Origin: Shewanella corallii
GTDB taxonomy: Bacteria; Pseudomonadota; Gammaproteobacteria; Enterobacterales; Shewanellaceae
Direction of reading: 5' to 3'
Length of the DNA stretch: 64,000 nucleotides
NCBI RefSeq assembly: GCF_023349125.1
Contig: NZ_JAKIKT010000001.1
Span: 310,001-374,000, forward strand
Shown: positions 53,984 through 61,938 of the stretch, one piece after another
Layout of the letters: every line of letters begins with the position of its first letter
Position numbering within the stretch: the stretch's first letter is position 1
Notes under the pieces: model-generated
The model's input: the letters and a program-made list of their open reading frames with translations, nothing else
Told to the model about the DNA's origin: nothing
The model's database searches: none
Program-made: the position numbers and the translations under genes

Positions 53984-54715
53984 CTATTGGCAGTCTGACA
54001 GAGCGTACAGGGCGCAGCGAATGGCCAGTTGCTCACCCTGCATCAGGGCGTCATCGGCGTTCACATAGTCACTGATCCCTGCCTGTACGTCATTTCCATA
54101 GCGCACTACGTTATTCAGAACCGCGCCAATACGCAATCCCCTGATACGTCCCACCGTCATCAGTGCAGCGGTTTCCATATCCGCGCCCAGTACGCCGAGC
54201 TTATGCCAGTATTCGCAGACCTGCATCTCATCATCGCGATAGAAGCTGTCGTGGGAACGCACCAGACCTGAATGATATCTGACTGGCTGACTGCTGAGGA
54301 AATTCTCCATGGCGTTGCTTAAGTGTCGATTGGCCAGTGCCGGGTAGGCCATCGGTGCATGGGCGGCACTGCCACCGTCATCTCTGACGGCGCCTTCAAC
54401 CAGAATCAGCTCACCCAGCTCTATATCTGGCTGCAATGCGCCGGCACTGCCTACCCGCACAAAATGAGTGGCACCACACAGGCGCAGCTCCTCCAGAGCG
54501 ATAATGGCTGATGGCGCGCCAATACCAGTGCTGCACACAGTAACAGGCACGCCCTGAAAAGTGCCGGACATGGAGCGAAATTCGCGGTTGTCGGCCAGTA
54601 GTCTGGGGTTATCCAGCAGGGCTGCAATACGATCTACCCGGGCTGGTTCACCGCAAAGCACCACGCGTTCGGATACCTGTTCCGGAGTCAGGCAAATATG
54701 AGGTTGAACTGTCAT
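53984..54715 (-). CDS. Uridine phosphorylase-like nucleoside phosphorylase
   Basis: The 243-residue product belongs to the PNP/UDP family: VVLCGEPARVDRIA, CSTGIGAPSAIIALEEL, FVRVGSAGALQPDIELGEL, and GADMETAALMTVGRIRGL, where the ME-T pair binds ribose as in uridine phosphorylase. It cleaves a nucleoside with phosphate. Its start overlaps the pnuC stop by 4 bases (ATGA), so it is coupled to the vitamin/riboside transporter. Nicotinamide riboside is therefore a possible substrate besides uridine (inference). Confidence 0.85.
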   Translation of the reverse strand: MTVQPHICLTPEQVSERVVLCGEPARVDRIAALLDNPRLLADNREFRSMSGTFQGVPVTVCSTGIGAPSAIIALEELRLCGATHFVRVGSAGALQPDIELGELILVEGAVRDDGGSAAHAPMAYPALANRHLSNAMENFLSSQPVRYHSGLVRSHDSFYRDDEMQVCEYWHKLGVLGADMETAALMTVGRIRGLRIGAVLNNVVRYGNDVQAGISDYVNADDALMQGEQLAIRCALYALSDCQ

Positions 54716-55443
54716 GCTTTGGCTCCGGCAGGGTGTGAGTCGTTCGATTTAGCTGTATTCATCCACTGGCGTGCACCATTGGCCGCGATAAACAGCAGAA
54801 TGCAGTATTGAATCGACATGGCGTAGACGCCTTGCGCCGCATAAATTCCCACGCTGATAATGTTTATCAGCACCCACAGGAACCAGTTCTCAACGTACTT
54901 GCGGGTCATCAGGATCTGGGCAACGACAGAAAGTACTGTGACGACTGAATCCAGGAAGGGGAAGGCATTGGGTTCAATTTGCGGCATGCTGAGATTACCT
55001 CCAAGCATATTGATGCCATCGACAGCCGCCTGAGCGAGCGCCGTAAATACAGGGTAGATGTTCGGCGTCAGCCAGAGAATAGCGGCTACGGCGATAACCA
55101 CAGTCACTCCGAGTTTGGTGGTGGACAGCCAGCGAACCTTGAGCAATTCCCCGGTTTCCTGCTGTGGTCGGGTCCAGGCGTACCAGCCGTACACATTGGC
55201 GGCAAAGAAGAATAGCTGCAACATCAGCAGGCCATAGAGCTGGATCTGATAGAAGATGATGGCAAACAGAGTCACATTGATCAGGCCAAACAGGTAGTTA
55301 ATGGTTTTTTCCTGACTGGCGAACCAGATACATAAAAGGCCTGCAAGGGTGCCGAAGGCTTCAACCCATGACAGGGCATAACCGCTGCCGATGGGAATAT
55401 TTACCAAAGTGTTGTTGATATCAAACCAGGTTGCTATGTCCAT
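54712..55443 (-). CDS. pnuC: PnuC-family nicotinamide riboside (or related vitamin) transporter
   Basis: The 243-residue membrane protein has about seven hydrophobic segments and PnuC motifs: NYLFGLINVTLFAIIFYQ, FFFAANVYGWYAW and ENWFLWVLINIISVGIYAAQG. PnuC proteins let nicotinamide riboside (or, in the PnuT and PnuX branches, thiamine or riboflavin) diffuse in, trapped by later enzymes. Here the next gene is a nucleoside phosphorylase rather than a kinase. No riboswitch for thiamine, flavin or NAD is seen upstream. Confidence 0.85.
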   Translation of the reverse strand: MDIATWFDINNTLVNIPIGSGYALSWVEAFGTLAGLLCIWFASQEKTINYLFGLINVTLFAIIFYQIQLYGLLMLQLFFFAANVYGWYAWTRPQQETGELLKVRWLSTTKLGVTVVIAVAAILWLTPNIYPVFTALAQAAVDGINMLGGNLSMPQIEPNAFPFLDSVVTVLSVVAQILMTRKYVENWFLWVLINIISVGIYAAQGVYAMSIQYCILLFIAANGARQWMNTAKSNDSHPAGAKA

Positions 55444-55624
55444 AATAGGGTCTCTGTAAGGGCTTGTTTCAGACGAGCATTGCCAGTTTACGCAGGCTTG
55501 TGGAGGGGAATAAGGACATTTGTCCGCCTGCTGTCCAACATTCGCACAGGGGTGGCGCAGAATCTACTGAAACTGAGCAGGCAGCAGCGGGTAATATCGA
55601 TCTATCGCGAGAGGCAATCCGGGA

Positions 55625-56851
55625 CTATTTGCTGGCGGCAACCTTGTTTCGCCCCGATGACTTGGCTTCGTAGAGCGCCTTATCTGCGCGCATAAGCAGT
55701 TGGCTGATACTCTCCCTGCCTATGGTTGCCACGCCCAAGCTGGCGGTGACCTGAAACTGCTTGTCGATCTCCTGTGAGGCAATGGCCAATCTGATTTTCT
55801 CAGCCAGTTGCATCGCGCCATCCAGTTCAGTGTTGGGGCAGATGATCAAAAACTCTTCGCCTCCCCAACGTCCAACGCTGTCCGGTTTTCGTATGGCCGC
55901 TGTCATGGTATTAGCAATCTGGATCAGGGTGTTGTCACCAGCGTGATGCCCCCAGTTGTCATTGATGGACTTAAAGTGGTCCAGATCGATCAGTATTACA
56001 GAGAAGGGCTGTGAATATCTTTGGTAGCGGTCGGCTTCTTCATTCAGCAGCTGGTCCAGCCGATGGCGATTGGCGATCTGGGTCAGGGCATCGGTTACAG
56101 ACAGGCGTTTGAGTTCATTTTCAAGTTCAACCTTCTTGGTCACATCCTCAATGACCGCCTGGATGGCAGGCTCACCATCCCATTCGATACGGTTGTCGTA
56201 GACATTAAAGTAGCGTTTTTTACCATCAAAGCTGACGTTCTCAACTATGTTATGGGAGCCTTCTATCTTGCCGCTGATCACGTCCTGGTATCTTTGCCTG
56301 ACTTGCTGCCGCTCTTTCTCGGGGATAAAGTCCATCAGGTTGGCTTGCTCGAGCATATAGTCAATGGATGGTGCTTCCATGAGGTCAACCCAGGCCTGAT
56401 TGACCATCAGCGGCTTAAAATCTTTGTGAATGATGATGCCCTGACCTGAGGTCGTGACCAGCTGTTTATATTTCTCTTTGTTCTCGGTTAATTGCACGTG
56501 GGCATCTTCAAGAAACGAGAGATCCAGAATCGTCACCTGCAGCGCTGGCTCTCCCTCCCACTCAATGACGTGATCAACTGACAACACGGTAAAAATGCGA
56601 CCATAACGGTCGATGTTTTTGAATGTCCGCCCCCGGGGCACCATTCGGCCACTGGATTGCTGGTAATAGTTATCCCTGACATCCTGATGATATTCTTCGG
56701 GGATAAGGTCAAAGAAGGTGTCTATACCCTCCAGTAACTCCTGAGCAGAGTCATACCCAAAGATTTGCGCATAGCTGTCGTCAACATAGACGGGTTTCAG
56801 GTTTTTAATCACAACCACGCCATAGGTGGAGTTGATTTTTAACTCTGGCAT
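55625..56851 (-). CDS. Cytoplasmic PAS-PAS-GGDEF diguanylate cyclase
   Basis: The product is 408 residues from the Met at 56851 (MPELKINSTYG), with GGAG about 11 bases upstream; the frame opens 14 codons earlier without a usable ribosome site. Two PAS domains are duplicates of each other, sharing IEW-x-GEPA-x-Q near their ends. A GGDEF domain follows with the active signature GGEEF and an RxxD inhibitory site (RKPD) five residues before it. No membrane segment or EAL domain. It makes c-di-GMP under control of PAS ligands. Confidence 0.88.
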   Translation of the reverse strand: MPELKINSTYGVVVIKNLKPVYVDDSYAQIFGYDSAQELLEGIDTFFDLIPEEYHQDVRDNYYQQSSGRMVPRGRTFKNIDRYGRIFTVLSVDHVIEWEGEPALQVTILDLSFLEDAHVQLTENKEKYKQLVTTSGQGIIIHKDFKPLMVNQAWVDLMEAPSIDYMLEQANLMDFIPEKERQQVRQRYQDVISGKIEGSHNIVENVSFDGKKRYFNVYDNRIEWDGEPAIQAVIEDVTKKVELENELKRLSVTDALTQIANRHRLDQLLNEEADRYQRYSQPFSVILIDLDHFKSINDNWGHHAGDNTLIQIANTMTAAIRKPDSVGRWGGEEFLIICPNTELDGAMQLAEKIRLAIASQEIDKQFQVTASLGVATIGRESISQLLMRADKALYEAKSSGRNKVAASK

Positions 56852-56918
56852 GTAGTTTTTGCTCCAAAACTTAAGGTACTGAAGAAATTCCATCCTAAGT
56901 TTAGATCACAAAAGCTGT

Positions 56919-58067
56919 CTAATAACCGGTTAATTCCATATAGCCCCTTCCCTGATGGGAACCCTCTATGCTGATTGGTCCTTCCCAGTATTGTATGGTC
57001 AGGGGCATGAGGGCATCCGGGTTCAGAGCAGATACTGTCAGGTCAATCTGTTCTGCTGGAACCTGTAAACGCCATTTCACCGGGATTTTCTTTCCCTTGG
57101 TATTGTAGGTTTCCAATGCTTGAATCTGAATTTCATCCGGGCTGAGACTACGGCCACTGCCGTCTTCATACATCAGACGGCCAGAAAAGAAATGGTTGGC
57201 GCCGGGATTTGAGGACAGGTCTCCGCCCCCCCTGAGTTGAAACAGCATAAGTGCAGTTTCCTGGCCCTTGTGCTCACCAATACGCAGAGCAAACCAATCC
57301 CACCCCTGTTGATTGCCTGTAAGGAACTGAGAGCTCCATTCTCTGTCCAGCCAGCCATCACCACGGACCTGATGTACCTCTCCATGCACTGTGACTTCAC
57401 CTTTGATATGGATAAAGGGTTGGGTGTAGTAGTGGGACGCCACGGCACCATCGGCGCTTTTAAGACTGAATCCCTGCTTGCCCTGCAATTGATACGGTGC
57501 ACGGCTGCCAAGTTTAAGGCGGTAGCTGAAGTCGGCATCACCGCCCTCCAATATCGCAGGGAACAGATCTTTGCTGCGACTCTGCCACTGCCAGTTATCC
57601 AGATAGATACGCAGTGGTGCAGTATCAACACCGGCAAGTTCAGGGTTACCACGGGACCAACGTTCGGCAGCCAGATGGTCGGTTGCTGTGGTCACTGCAC
57701 TATGGGCCATATACAGTTGACCTGTGGCCCAGCTGTTATCCTCCACTTGCCCGGAGAGTGCTGACTCTGGGTTGAGAGCGATGCGAAACTGAGTCCACTG
57801 CAGTCCCAAGGGCTCTCCTTGCAGAGTTTCCAGATTGGCCGTCAGGTACCACCACTCCTGACGGAAGTCTTCATGGGCTTTGTGATCTTCTGGGAATGTC
57901 AGTTGAGTTTGGGGCAGCACCCTTGCATAACGTTCAATATCGGCCTGATCTGACCCTATTAACTTACCCATGCCCTGAGACTTTTCAGGTGCTGCGGCGG
58001 GCTCACAGGCAATTAGCATCAGGGTTGCCAAAGCAACACCTATAAGTTGGCAAAGCGGCTTAAACAT
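56919..58067 (-). CDS. AttH/CrtC-like lipoprotein of an ABC system
   Basis: The 382-residue product has a lipoprotein signal (LMLIACEP). It shows the double-lipocalin AttH/CrtC pattern: DFRQEWWYLTANLETLQGEPLGLQWTQFR, and GDGWLDREWSSQFLTGNQQGWDWFALRI. Proteins of this group accompany LolD-type ATPases and FtsX-type permeases (attEFGH type). Its ATG overlaps, as TGATG, the stop of the mini-ORF copied from the permease end. Probably binds a lipid-like cargo of the exporter; inference. Confidence 0.8.
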   Translation of the reverse strand: MFKPLCQLIGVALATLMLIACEPAAAPEKSQGMGKLIGSDQADIERYARVLPQTQLTFPEDHKAHEDFRQEWWYLTANLETLQGEPLGLQWTQFRIALNPESALSGQVEDNSWATGQLYMAHSAVTTATDHLAAERWSRGNPELAGVDTAPLRIYLDNWQWQSRSKDLFPAILEGGDADFSYRLKLGSRAPYQLQGKQGFSLKSADGAVASHYYTQPFIHIKGEVTVHGEVHQVRGDGWLDREWSSQFLTGNQQGWDWFALRIGEHKGQETALMLFQLRGGGDLSSNPGANHFFSGRLMYEDGSGRSLSPDEIQIQALETYNTKGKKIPVKWRLQVPAEQIDLTVSALNPDALMPLTIQYWEGPISIEGSHQGRGYMELTGY

Positions 58068-58225
58068 CAGAGCACCTCCTGTTGCAGGCTGCTTATCAGG
58101 GGACGACGGGTTTGCTGCGTATTTGGATTGAGAGGAATAAACACTGTCTGCATCAGAGCACCTCCTGTTGCAGGCTGCTTATCAGAGGACGACGGGTCTG
58201 TTGAATCAGCGGAATAAACACCGCC
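58065..58225. repeat. 86-bp imperfect tandem duplication at the permease 3' end
   Basis: The segment starting at 58065 repeats from 58151. The first 35 bases of each copy are identical and the rest is diverged (for example TTGCTGCG versus CTGTTGAA). The unit spans the last ~22 codons of the permease plus its TGATG stop/start junction. Confidence 0.9.
58067..58153 (-). CDS. 28-codon mini-ORF created by duplication of the permease C-terminus
   Basis: It begins at an ATG overlapping the permease stop (TGATG) and ends at a TGA overlapping the ATG of the lipoprotein gene (TGATG again). Its last 16 residues (QQTRRPLISSLQQEVL) equal the permease C-terminus exactly, and VFIPL before them is also shared. 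It may act only as a coupling device that keeps ribosomes running into the lipoprotein gene; a functional peptide is not implied. Confidence 0.5.
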   Translation of the reverse strand: MQTVFIPLNPNTQQTRRPLISSLQQEVL

Positions 58226-60681
58226 AGGGCACAGGCGACAAGTGCCAGCAATACCACCTGCAGATAAGCCCACCAATCCCACACCATGGCAATACTCCAG
58301 CCGAATGCCTGTAAGGTGACCTTGTGGATAAGCAACCAACCCAGTACAACGCCGGTGGGCAGAGACAGCAGCGCGGTAATCAGCACCATCAACAGCATTT
58401 GAACACTGACCATGGCAAACAGACGAGGGCGGGAAACCCCGAGAGCATAGAGCCGGGCCAGTGGCGCCTGACGACTCTGCATCAGCATCATACTGGCGCT
58501 GAACAGGCCAATGGCGGCGACCAGCAGAGTCAGGCTGTTGAGCACCACAGTGATAGAGAAGGTGCGTTTGAACATCTTGATGGCTTCTTTCTTGATTTTA
58601 CTCTGGCTGTACATCATGGCGGGGGACACACCCTGATTTTTCAGCATGGTTTGCAGCTCATCGGTATCGCCTCGCCAGCCCACAGCAAAGTTACGATTGC
58701 TGCCAGGCATTCCCGCCTGGTGCCAGAGTTTCTCGCTGATCATCACTTCGCCTATGGGTTTGCCATAGTCGTAATAGATGGCCCCCACAGGCAGCCCCTG
58801 AGGATATAGGTTTTCCGTAGCTTCCAGCAGTAATCTGTCTCCCACCTTTATGTTGTGACGCAGCGCCAGAGGTTCACTCAACATCAGGCTTTCACCGGCA
58901 AAAAAGTCGGGCCAGAACTCTGCCTGCTCTGTATTCGATGCTGAGTCTTTCAATGAGACGGTTTCCAGCATGGCCGCATCATCACGGGATAACAGCATCA
59001 CTCTGTGGCGGTCGGCCTCGTCAGTGATATCGGGCCTGATATAAGAGTAGGCCTCCCATTGAATGGCGACCGGATCTACCCCATCAGTCCCGCGCAGCCA
59101 GGTTTCAATGCGGTCGGCATCGGTCGGGTGGGGGCGGATATAAAGATCCGTGTGCAATCGATTATCCATCCAGGTCTTGAGGGTTTGCTCAAAGCTTCCG
59201 ACCAAAGTGTTCATGGAAACATTGGCACTGAGTGCCAGCAGCAGTGCCATCATCGCCAGTGCCATTGGCGCGGTCAGTTCCCGGGTTTCAGCCACCAGAT
59301 AGTGCCAGCTGCCTTTGGGCGCAACCTTTTCCAGAGCTGAAGTGAGCCATAACATGAGTTGTGGCAGCAGTAATGGAAAGGCCAGGGTCAGCAGTCCAAG
59401 CAGTGCCAGGCTGTATTGGTACTCGCTGCTGATGAGTATAAGAATGGCAGCCAGGGCGATCAGCCCACAGGCCAACAGGAACTGCAGACGATAGCTGCGG
59501 TAGTGGATTAAATTTTGACTGTACTGCATTCCGGCTCTTGCCAGGCTCTGGTTGGTCAGCGCCCGATAAAGTGGTACGCAGGCCAGCAGGGCTGCTGCCA
59601 ATGTCAAGGCGATAGCTTCCATCAGCCAGGCCAACTGCCAGTGTCCGGGTAGAATTCGGGCATCATAAAGCTGTTCAAGCGTCATGGCGACCATGGGTTG
59701 CAACCACTGGCTGAGTTGCAGCCCAAGTACAAAGCCAATGGCGGAACCCAGATGCACCAGAATAATCAGTTCCAGCAGTAGTGCCGACATCAGTGCCTTT
59801 CGGGTGATGCCTGCCTGCAGCAGTTTCAGCATCAAACGTTGCCGCTTCATCAGACTGTAACGAATACCGTTGTAGGCGATAAACAGCCCCACCACAAAGG
59901 CCAGCATCGCCATGGCCTGCAGGTTAAGGTGAAAACTGGCGGTCAGCTCTGTCAGGGCCTCACCCTGATCGCCGAGCCTAAGGGTGTTGTTGTCAATTAA
60001 CAGAGATCTTGCCAGTGCCAGCTGAGATTCATCTTCAGTCATCAAAGCTATGTAGGACAGACGCCCCTGCCTGCCAAGCAGTTGCTGGGCGAAGCTGATA
60101 TCCATCAATACGTTATTACCCAGGGCGGCACTGTCGGGCTGGGGAAGCAGTGTTACCTGAGTGCTGGCAAGGTTCAGGCTGGCGCTGCCATCAACAGTCT
60201 TAATTCTGTCAACCAGGTTCTGGCTCAGCATGGCGACAGGTTCAGCACTGAGCAGGCGACCCATGGGAACCATGGGATACTCTTCTGAGCTTGATTCTGT
60301 TTGATGGCCGGAAGCCAGTGCAGTGGCGGCAATAATATCACTGCCCGTGATATGCCAGCGGCGACCTTTATCATCCATCACATGGCCATCAATCACTGCC
60401 AGTACAGGCAGGCCTGCCTGACGCAGCTTAAAGTACTGTGTCTGGTTTAAGGTGCCGGTGGTACCCGGCGGCAGAATGTAAGCTGTGGCCTGACGACTGA
60501 GCAACTCTGTGGCCTGACTATAGCTGCGTACTGCATTTTCGTTGGTGGATTTGACGCCGGTCAGCAGGGTGACGGCCAGTACTATGCCCAATAAAATCGC
60601 GCCAGCCTGAAGGGGCTTGTGACGGTAATGTGCGGCAAAGACCCGTAAGCTTGCCATTGTGCTGTTCAGTGCAGAGGACAT
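58153..60681 (-). CDS. FtsX/MacB-type ABC transporter permease
   Basis: The 842-residue protein has FtsX-like permease layout in two halves. One N-terminal membrane segment (about 25-43) and a large periplasmic domain are followed by three membrane segments near 255-375. A second block in the middle (about 400-500), another periplasmic part, and three C-terminal segments follow. The fused form corresponds to two permeases in one chain, as in Att-type exporters. It starts 1 base after the ATPase stop. Likely moves a lipid or lipoprotein-like cargo out of the inner membrane. Confidence 0.85.
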   Translation of the reverse strand: MSSALNSTMASLRVFAAHYRHKPLQAGAILLGIVLAVTLLTGVKSTNENAVRSYSQATELLSRQATAYILPPGTTGTLNQTQYFKLRQAGLPVLAVIDGHVMDDKGRRWHITGSDIIAATALASGHQTESSSEEYPMVPMGRLLSAEPVAMLSQNLVDRIKTVDGSASLNLASTQVTLLPQPDSAALGNNVLMDISFAQQLLGRQGRLSYIALMTEDESQLALARSLLIDNNTLRLGDQGEALTELTASFHLNLQAMAMLAFVVGLFIAYNGIRYSLMKRQRLMLKLLQAGITRKALMSALLLELIILVHLGSAIGFVLGLQLSQWLQPMVAMTLEQLYDARILPGHWQLAWLMEAIALTLAAALLACVPLYRALTNQSLARAGMQYSQNLIHYRSYRLQFLLACGLIALAAILILISSEYQYSLALLGLLTLAFPLLLPQLMLWLTSALEKVAPKGSWHYLVAETRELTAPMALAMMALLLALSANVSMNTLVGSFEQTLKTWMDNRLHTDLYIRPHPTDADRIETWLRGTDGVDPVAIQWEAYSYIRPDITDEADRHRVMLLSRDDAAMLETVSLKDSASNTEQAEFWPDFFAGESLMLSEPLALRHNIKVGDRLLLEATENLYPQGLPVGAIYYDYGKPIGEVMISEKLWHQAGMPGSNRNFAVGWRGDTDELQTMLKNQGVSPAMMYSQSKIKKEAIKMFKRTFSITVVLNSLTLLVAAIGLFSASMMLMQSRQAPLARLYALGVSRPRLFAMVSVQMLLMVLITALLSLPTGVVLGWLLIHKVTLQAFGWSIAMVWDWWAYLQVVLLALVACALAVFIPLIQQTRRPLISSLQQEVL

Positions 60682-60682
60682 A

Positions 60683-61375
60683 TCAGGCCTCCTTCGACTG
60701 GACTGAGCTTACCTCCAGGATTTTGCCCTGTTTCAACTGCCAGTGACGTTGCATAAAAGCGGCGCACTCACTGGAGTGGGTCACCATGAGCACAGTGCTG
60801 CCAGCTTCAGACGCCAGCTCGCTCAGCAGTGACATTACCTGCAGACCTGAGCTTTGATCAAGGTTACCTGTGGGCTCATCTGCCAGTAGCAGCATAGGTT
60901 TGTGGGCCAGGGCTCGGGCTACCGCAACCCTTTGTTGTTGGCCGCCGGAAAGTTGCTCGACACTGCGATGCTCCAGTCCGCTCAGGCCCAGTTTATCGAT
61001 AAGATGCTGACACCAGGGAGACCAGTCCTGTCCGATTAAATGCAGTGGGAAGGCGATATTGTCTTTGACATTTAATGGGGTGAGAAGGTTGAACTGCTGG
61101 AAAATAACGCCAAGTTGGCGGCGGCGAAACTCACTCCACTTGTTGTCTTTCCAGTGTTTAGTCGATTCTGTGCCCAGCTCGATTTCGCCACTGTCTGCGA
61201 TTTCAAAGCCTGCCATTAAATTCAGCAGGGTACTTTTGCCACTGCCGCTGGGGCCGGTCAGGGCTATGGTGTCACCCTGCTCAAGGGTAAGTTCCACGCC
61301 ATCAAGCACAGAGTGATATTCCGAACCATCGTTAAAGCCTTTACTAACCTGATAAAAACGGGCTGCTGACGCCAT
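60683..61375 (-). CDS. LolD/MacB-type ABC transporter ATPase
   Basis: The 230-residue protein has Walker A GPSGSGKS (41-48), the Q-loop region [13 protein letters not shown], the signature LSGGQQQR, Walker [14 protein letters not shown], and the switch His in VTHSSE. It powers the fused permease encoded 1 base downstream. The three-gene set ATPase, permease and AttH-like lipoprotein is one operon. Confidence 0.93.
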   Translation of the reverse strand: MASAARFYQVSKGFNDGSEYHSVLDGVELTLEQGDTIALTGPSGSGKSTLLNLMAGFEIADSGEIELGTESTKHWKDNKWSEFRRRQLGVIFQQFNLLTPLNVKDNIAFPLHLIGQDWSPWCQHLIDKLGLSGLEHRSVEQLSGGQQQRVAVARALAHKPMLLLADEPTGNLDQSSGLQVMSLLSELASEAGSTVLMVTHSSECAAFMQRHWQLKQGKILEVSSVQSKEA

Positions 61376-61439
61376 TTACCGACTCCCTGTGGCAGGCTGA
61401 TGATATTCTCAACCCTATCAGAATACCCCAATTCCTCAC

Positions 61440-61483
61440 GTTGGAGATCAGCCTAACTGACTAAAAAATATTGATTCTCCAAC
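61440..61483. other. Long-arm inverted repeat between divergent promoters
   Basis: Arms GTTGGAGA (61440-61447) and TCTCCAAC (61476-61483) with inner TCA/TGA also pairing. It lies between the ABC operon start and the riboswitch. It could be a pair of operator half-sites or a transcript hairpin; no clear role. Confidence 0.4.
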
Positions 61484-61490
61484 ATAAGAG

Positions 61491-61506
61491 TGTGACCTGC
61501 GTCACT
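61491..61506 (+). promoter_or_regulatory. CRP-type binding site upstream of the glycine riboswitch
   Basis: TGTGA-CCTGCG-TCACT matches the CRP consensus TGTGA-N6-TCACA at nine of ten key positions. A CAGAAT -10-like hexamer at 61528-61533 would place the site near -41.5, the class II distance. Confidence 0.5.
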
Positions 61507-61564
61507 GTCTGTGGTTCCAATTTATTTCAGAATTGCCGACCTGCCCCGGTTAAGTCGGGGCAAT

Positions 61565-61830
61565 CCGTTCGGATGAAGGTAGCAGGAGAGTGGGGAATCG
61601 CCCCCACACCGACGAGGCAACTTTCCCCTAAATGTGCAATTTGGTTTGCCGGGAAAGCACTCTTTCAGGTGCCAGGCTGAACTCCTTGGAGTCAGACTTG
61701 CGTGGACTGTTACTGGACGAGCCTCTGGAGAGACCGACAGCCCCTGTGGTCAGTCGGCGCCGAAGGCGCAAGCCAGGATGAGATGAATCATCCGGTGAAA
61801 CGCTCAGGCAAAAGGACAGAGGAGAGGATG
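61565..61830 (+). ncRNA. Tandem glycine riboswitch (gcvT motif, two aptamers)
   Basis: The first aptamer spans roughly 61565-61690 (GCAGGAGAG...CACCGACGAGGCAA...TTTCAGG). The second spans about 61697-61830 (CTCTGGAGAGACC...GCGCCGAAGGCGCAAGCC...AAACGCTCAGGCAAAAGGAC). GGAGAGA, CCGAAG/GGCAAG and CTCAGGxAAAAGGAC are hallmark conserved parts. A kink-turn-type linker joins the two. The riboswitch precedes an AGCS symporter, as in Vibrio, where it turns the gene off at high glycine. Confidence 0.92.
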
Positions 61831-61900
61831 ACTGCTTTGCCCTGTTGCCTGCCGGTTTTATTCCGTCTTTTCGCTATTAGGCGCTTTCAGCCATTTCTTT

Positions 61901-61934
61901 TCCTCCTCTAAATTTGCAGTTTAATTTTGAGGAT
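61901..61934 (+). promoter_or_regulatory. Riboswitch expression platform (anti-Shine-Dalgarno)
   Basis: TCCTCCTCT (61901-61909) can pair with AGAGGAG (61818-61824), the 3' strand of the second aptamer's P1, or with the ribosome site GAGGA before the symporter start. Glycine binding fixes P1 and would free TCCTC to cover the ribosome site, an off-switch acting on translation. Confidence 0.45.
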
Positions 61935-61938
61935 TACC

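Noticed and set aside
55444..55624. Riboswitch upstream of pnuC
   Set aside because: No thiamine, flavin or NAD aptamer signature was found in the region before the gene.
58067..58339. 90-codon ORF covering the permease end and the duplication
   Set aside because: Upstream of 58153 it runs out of frame through the permease gene. Only the last 28 codons, from the ATG at 58153, make sense.
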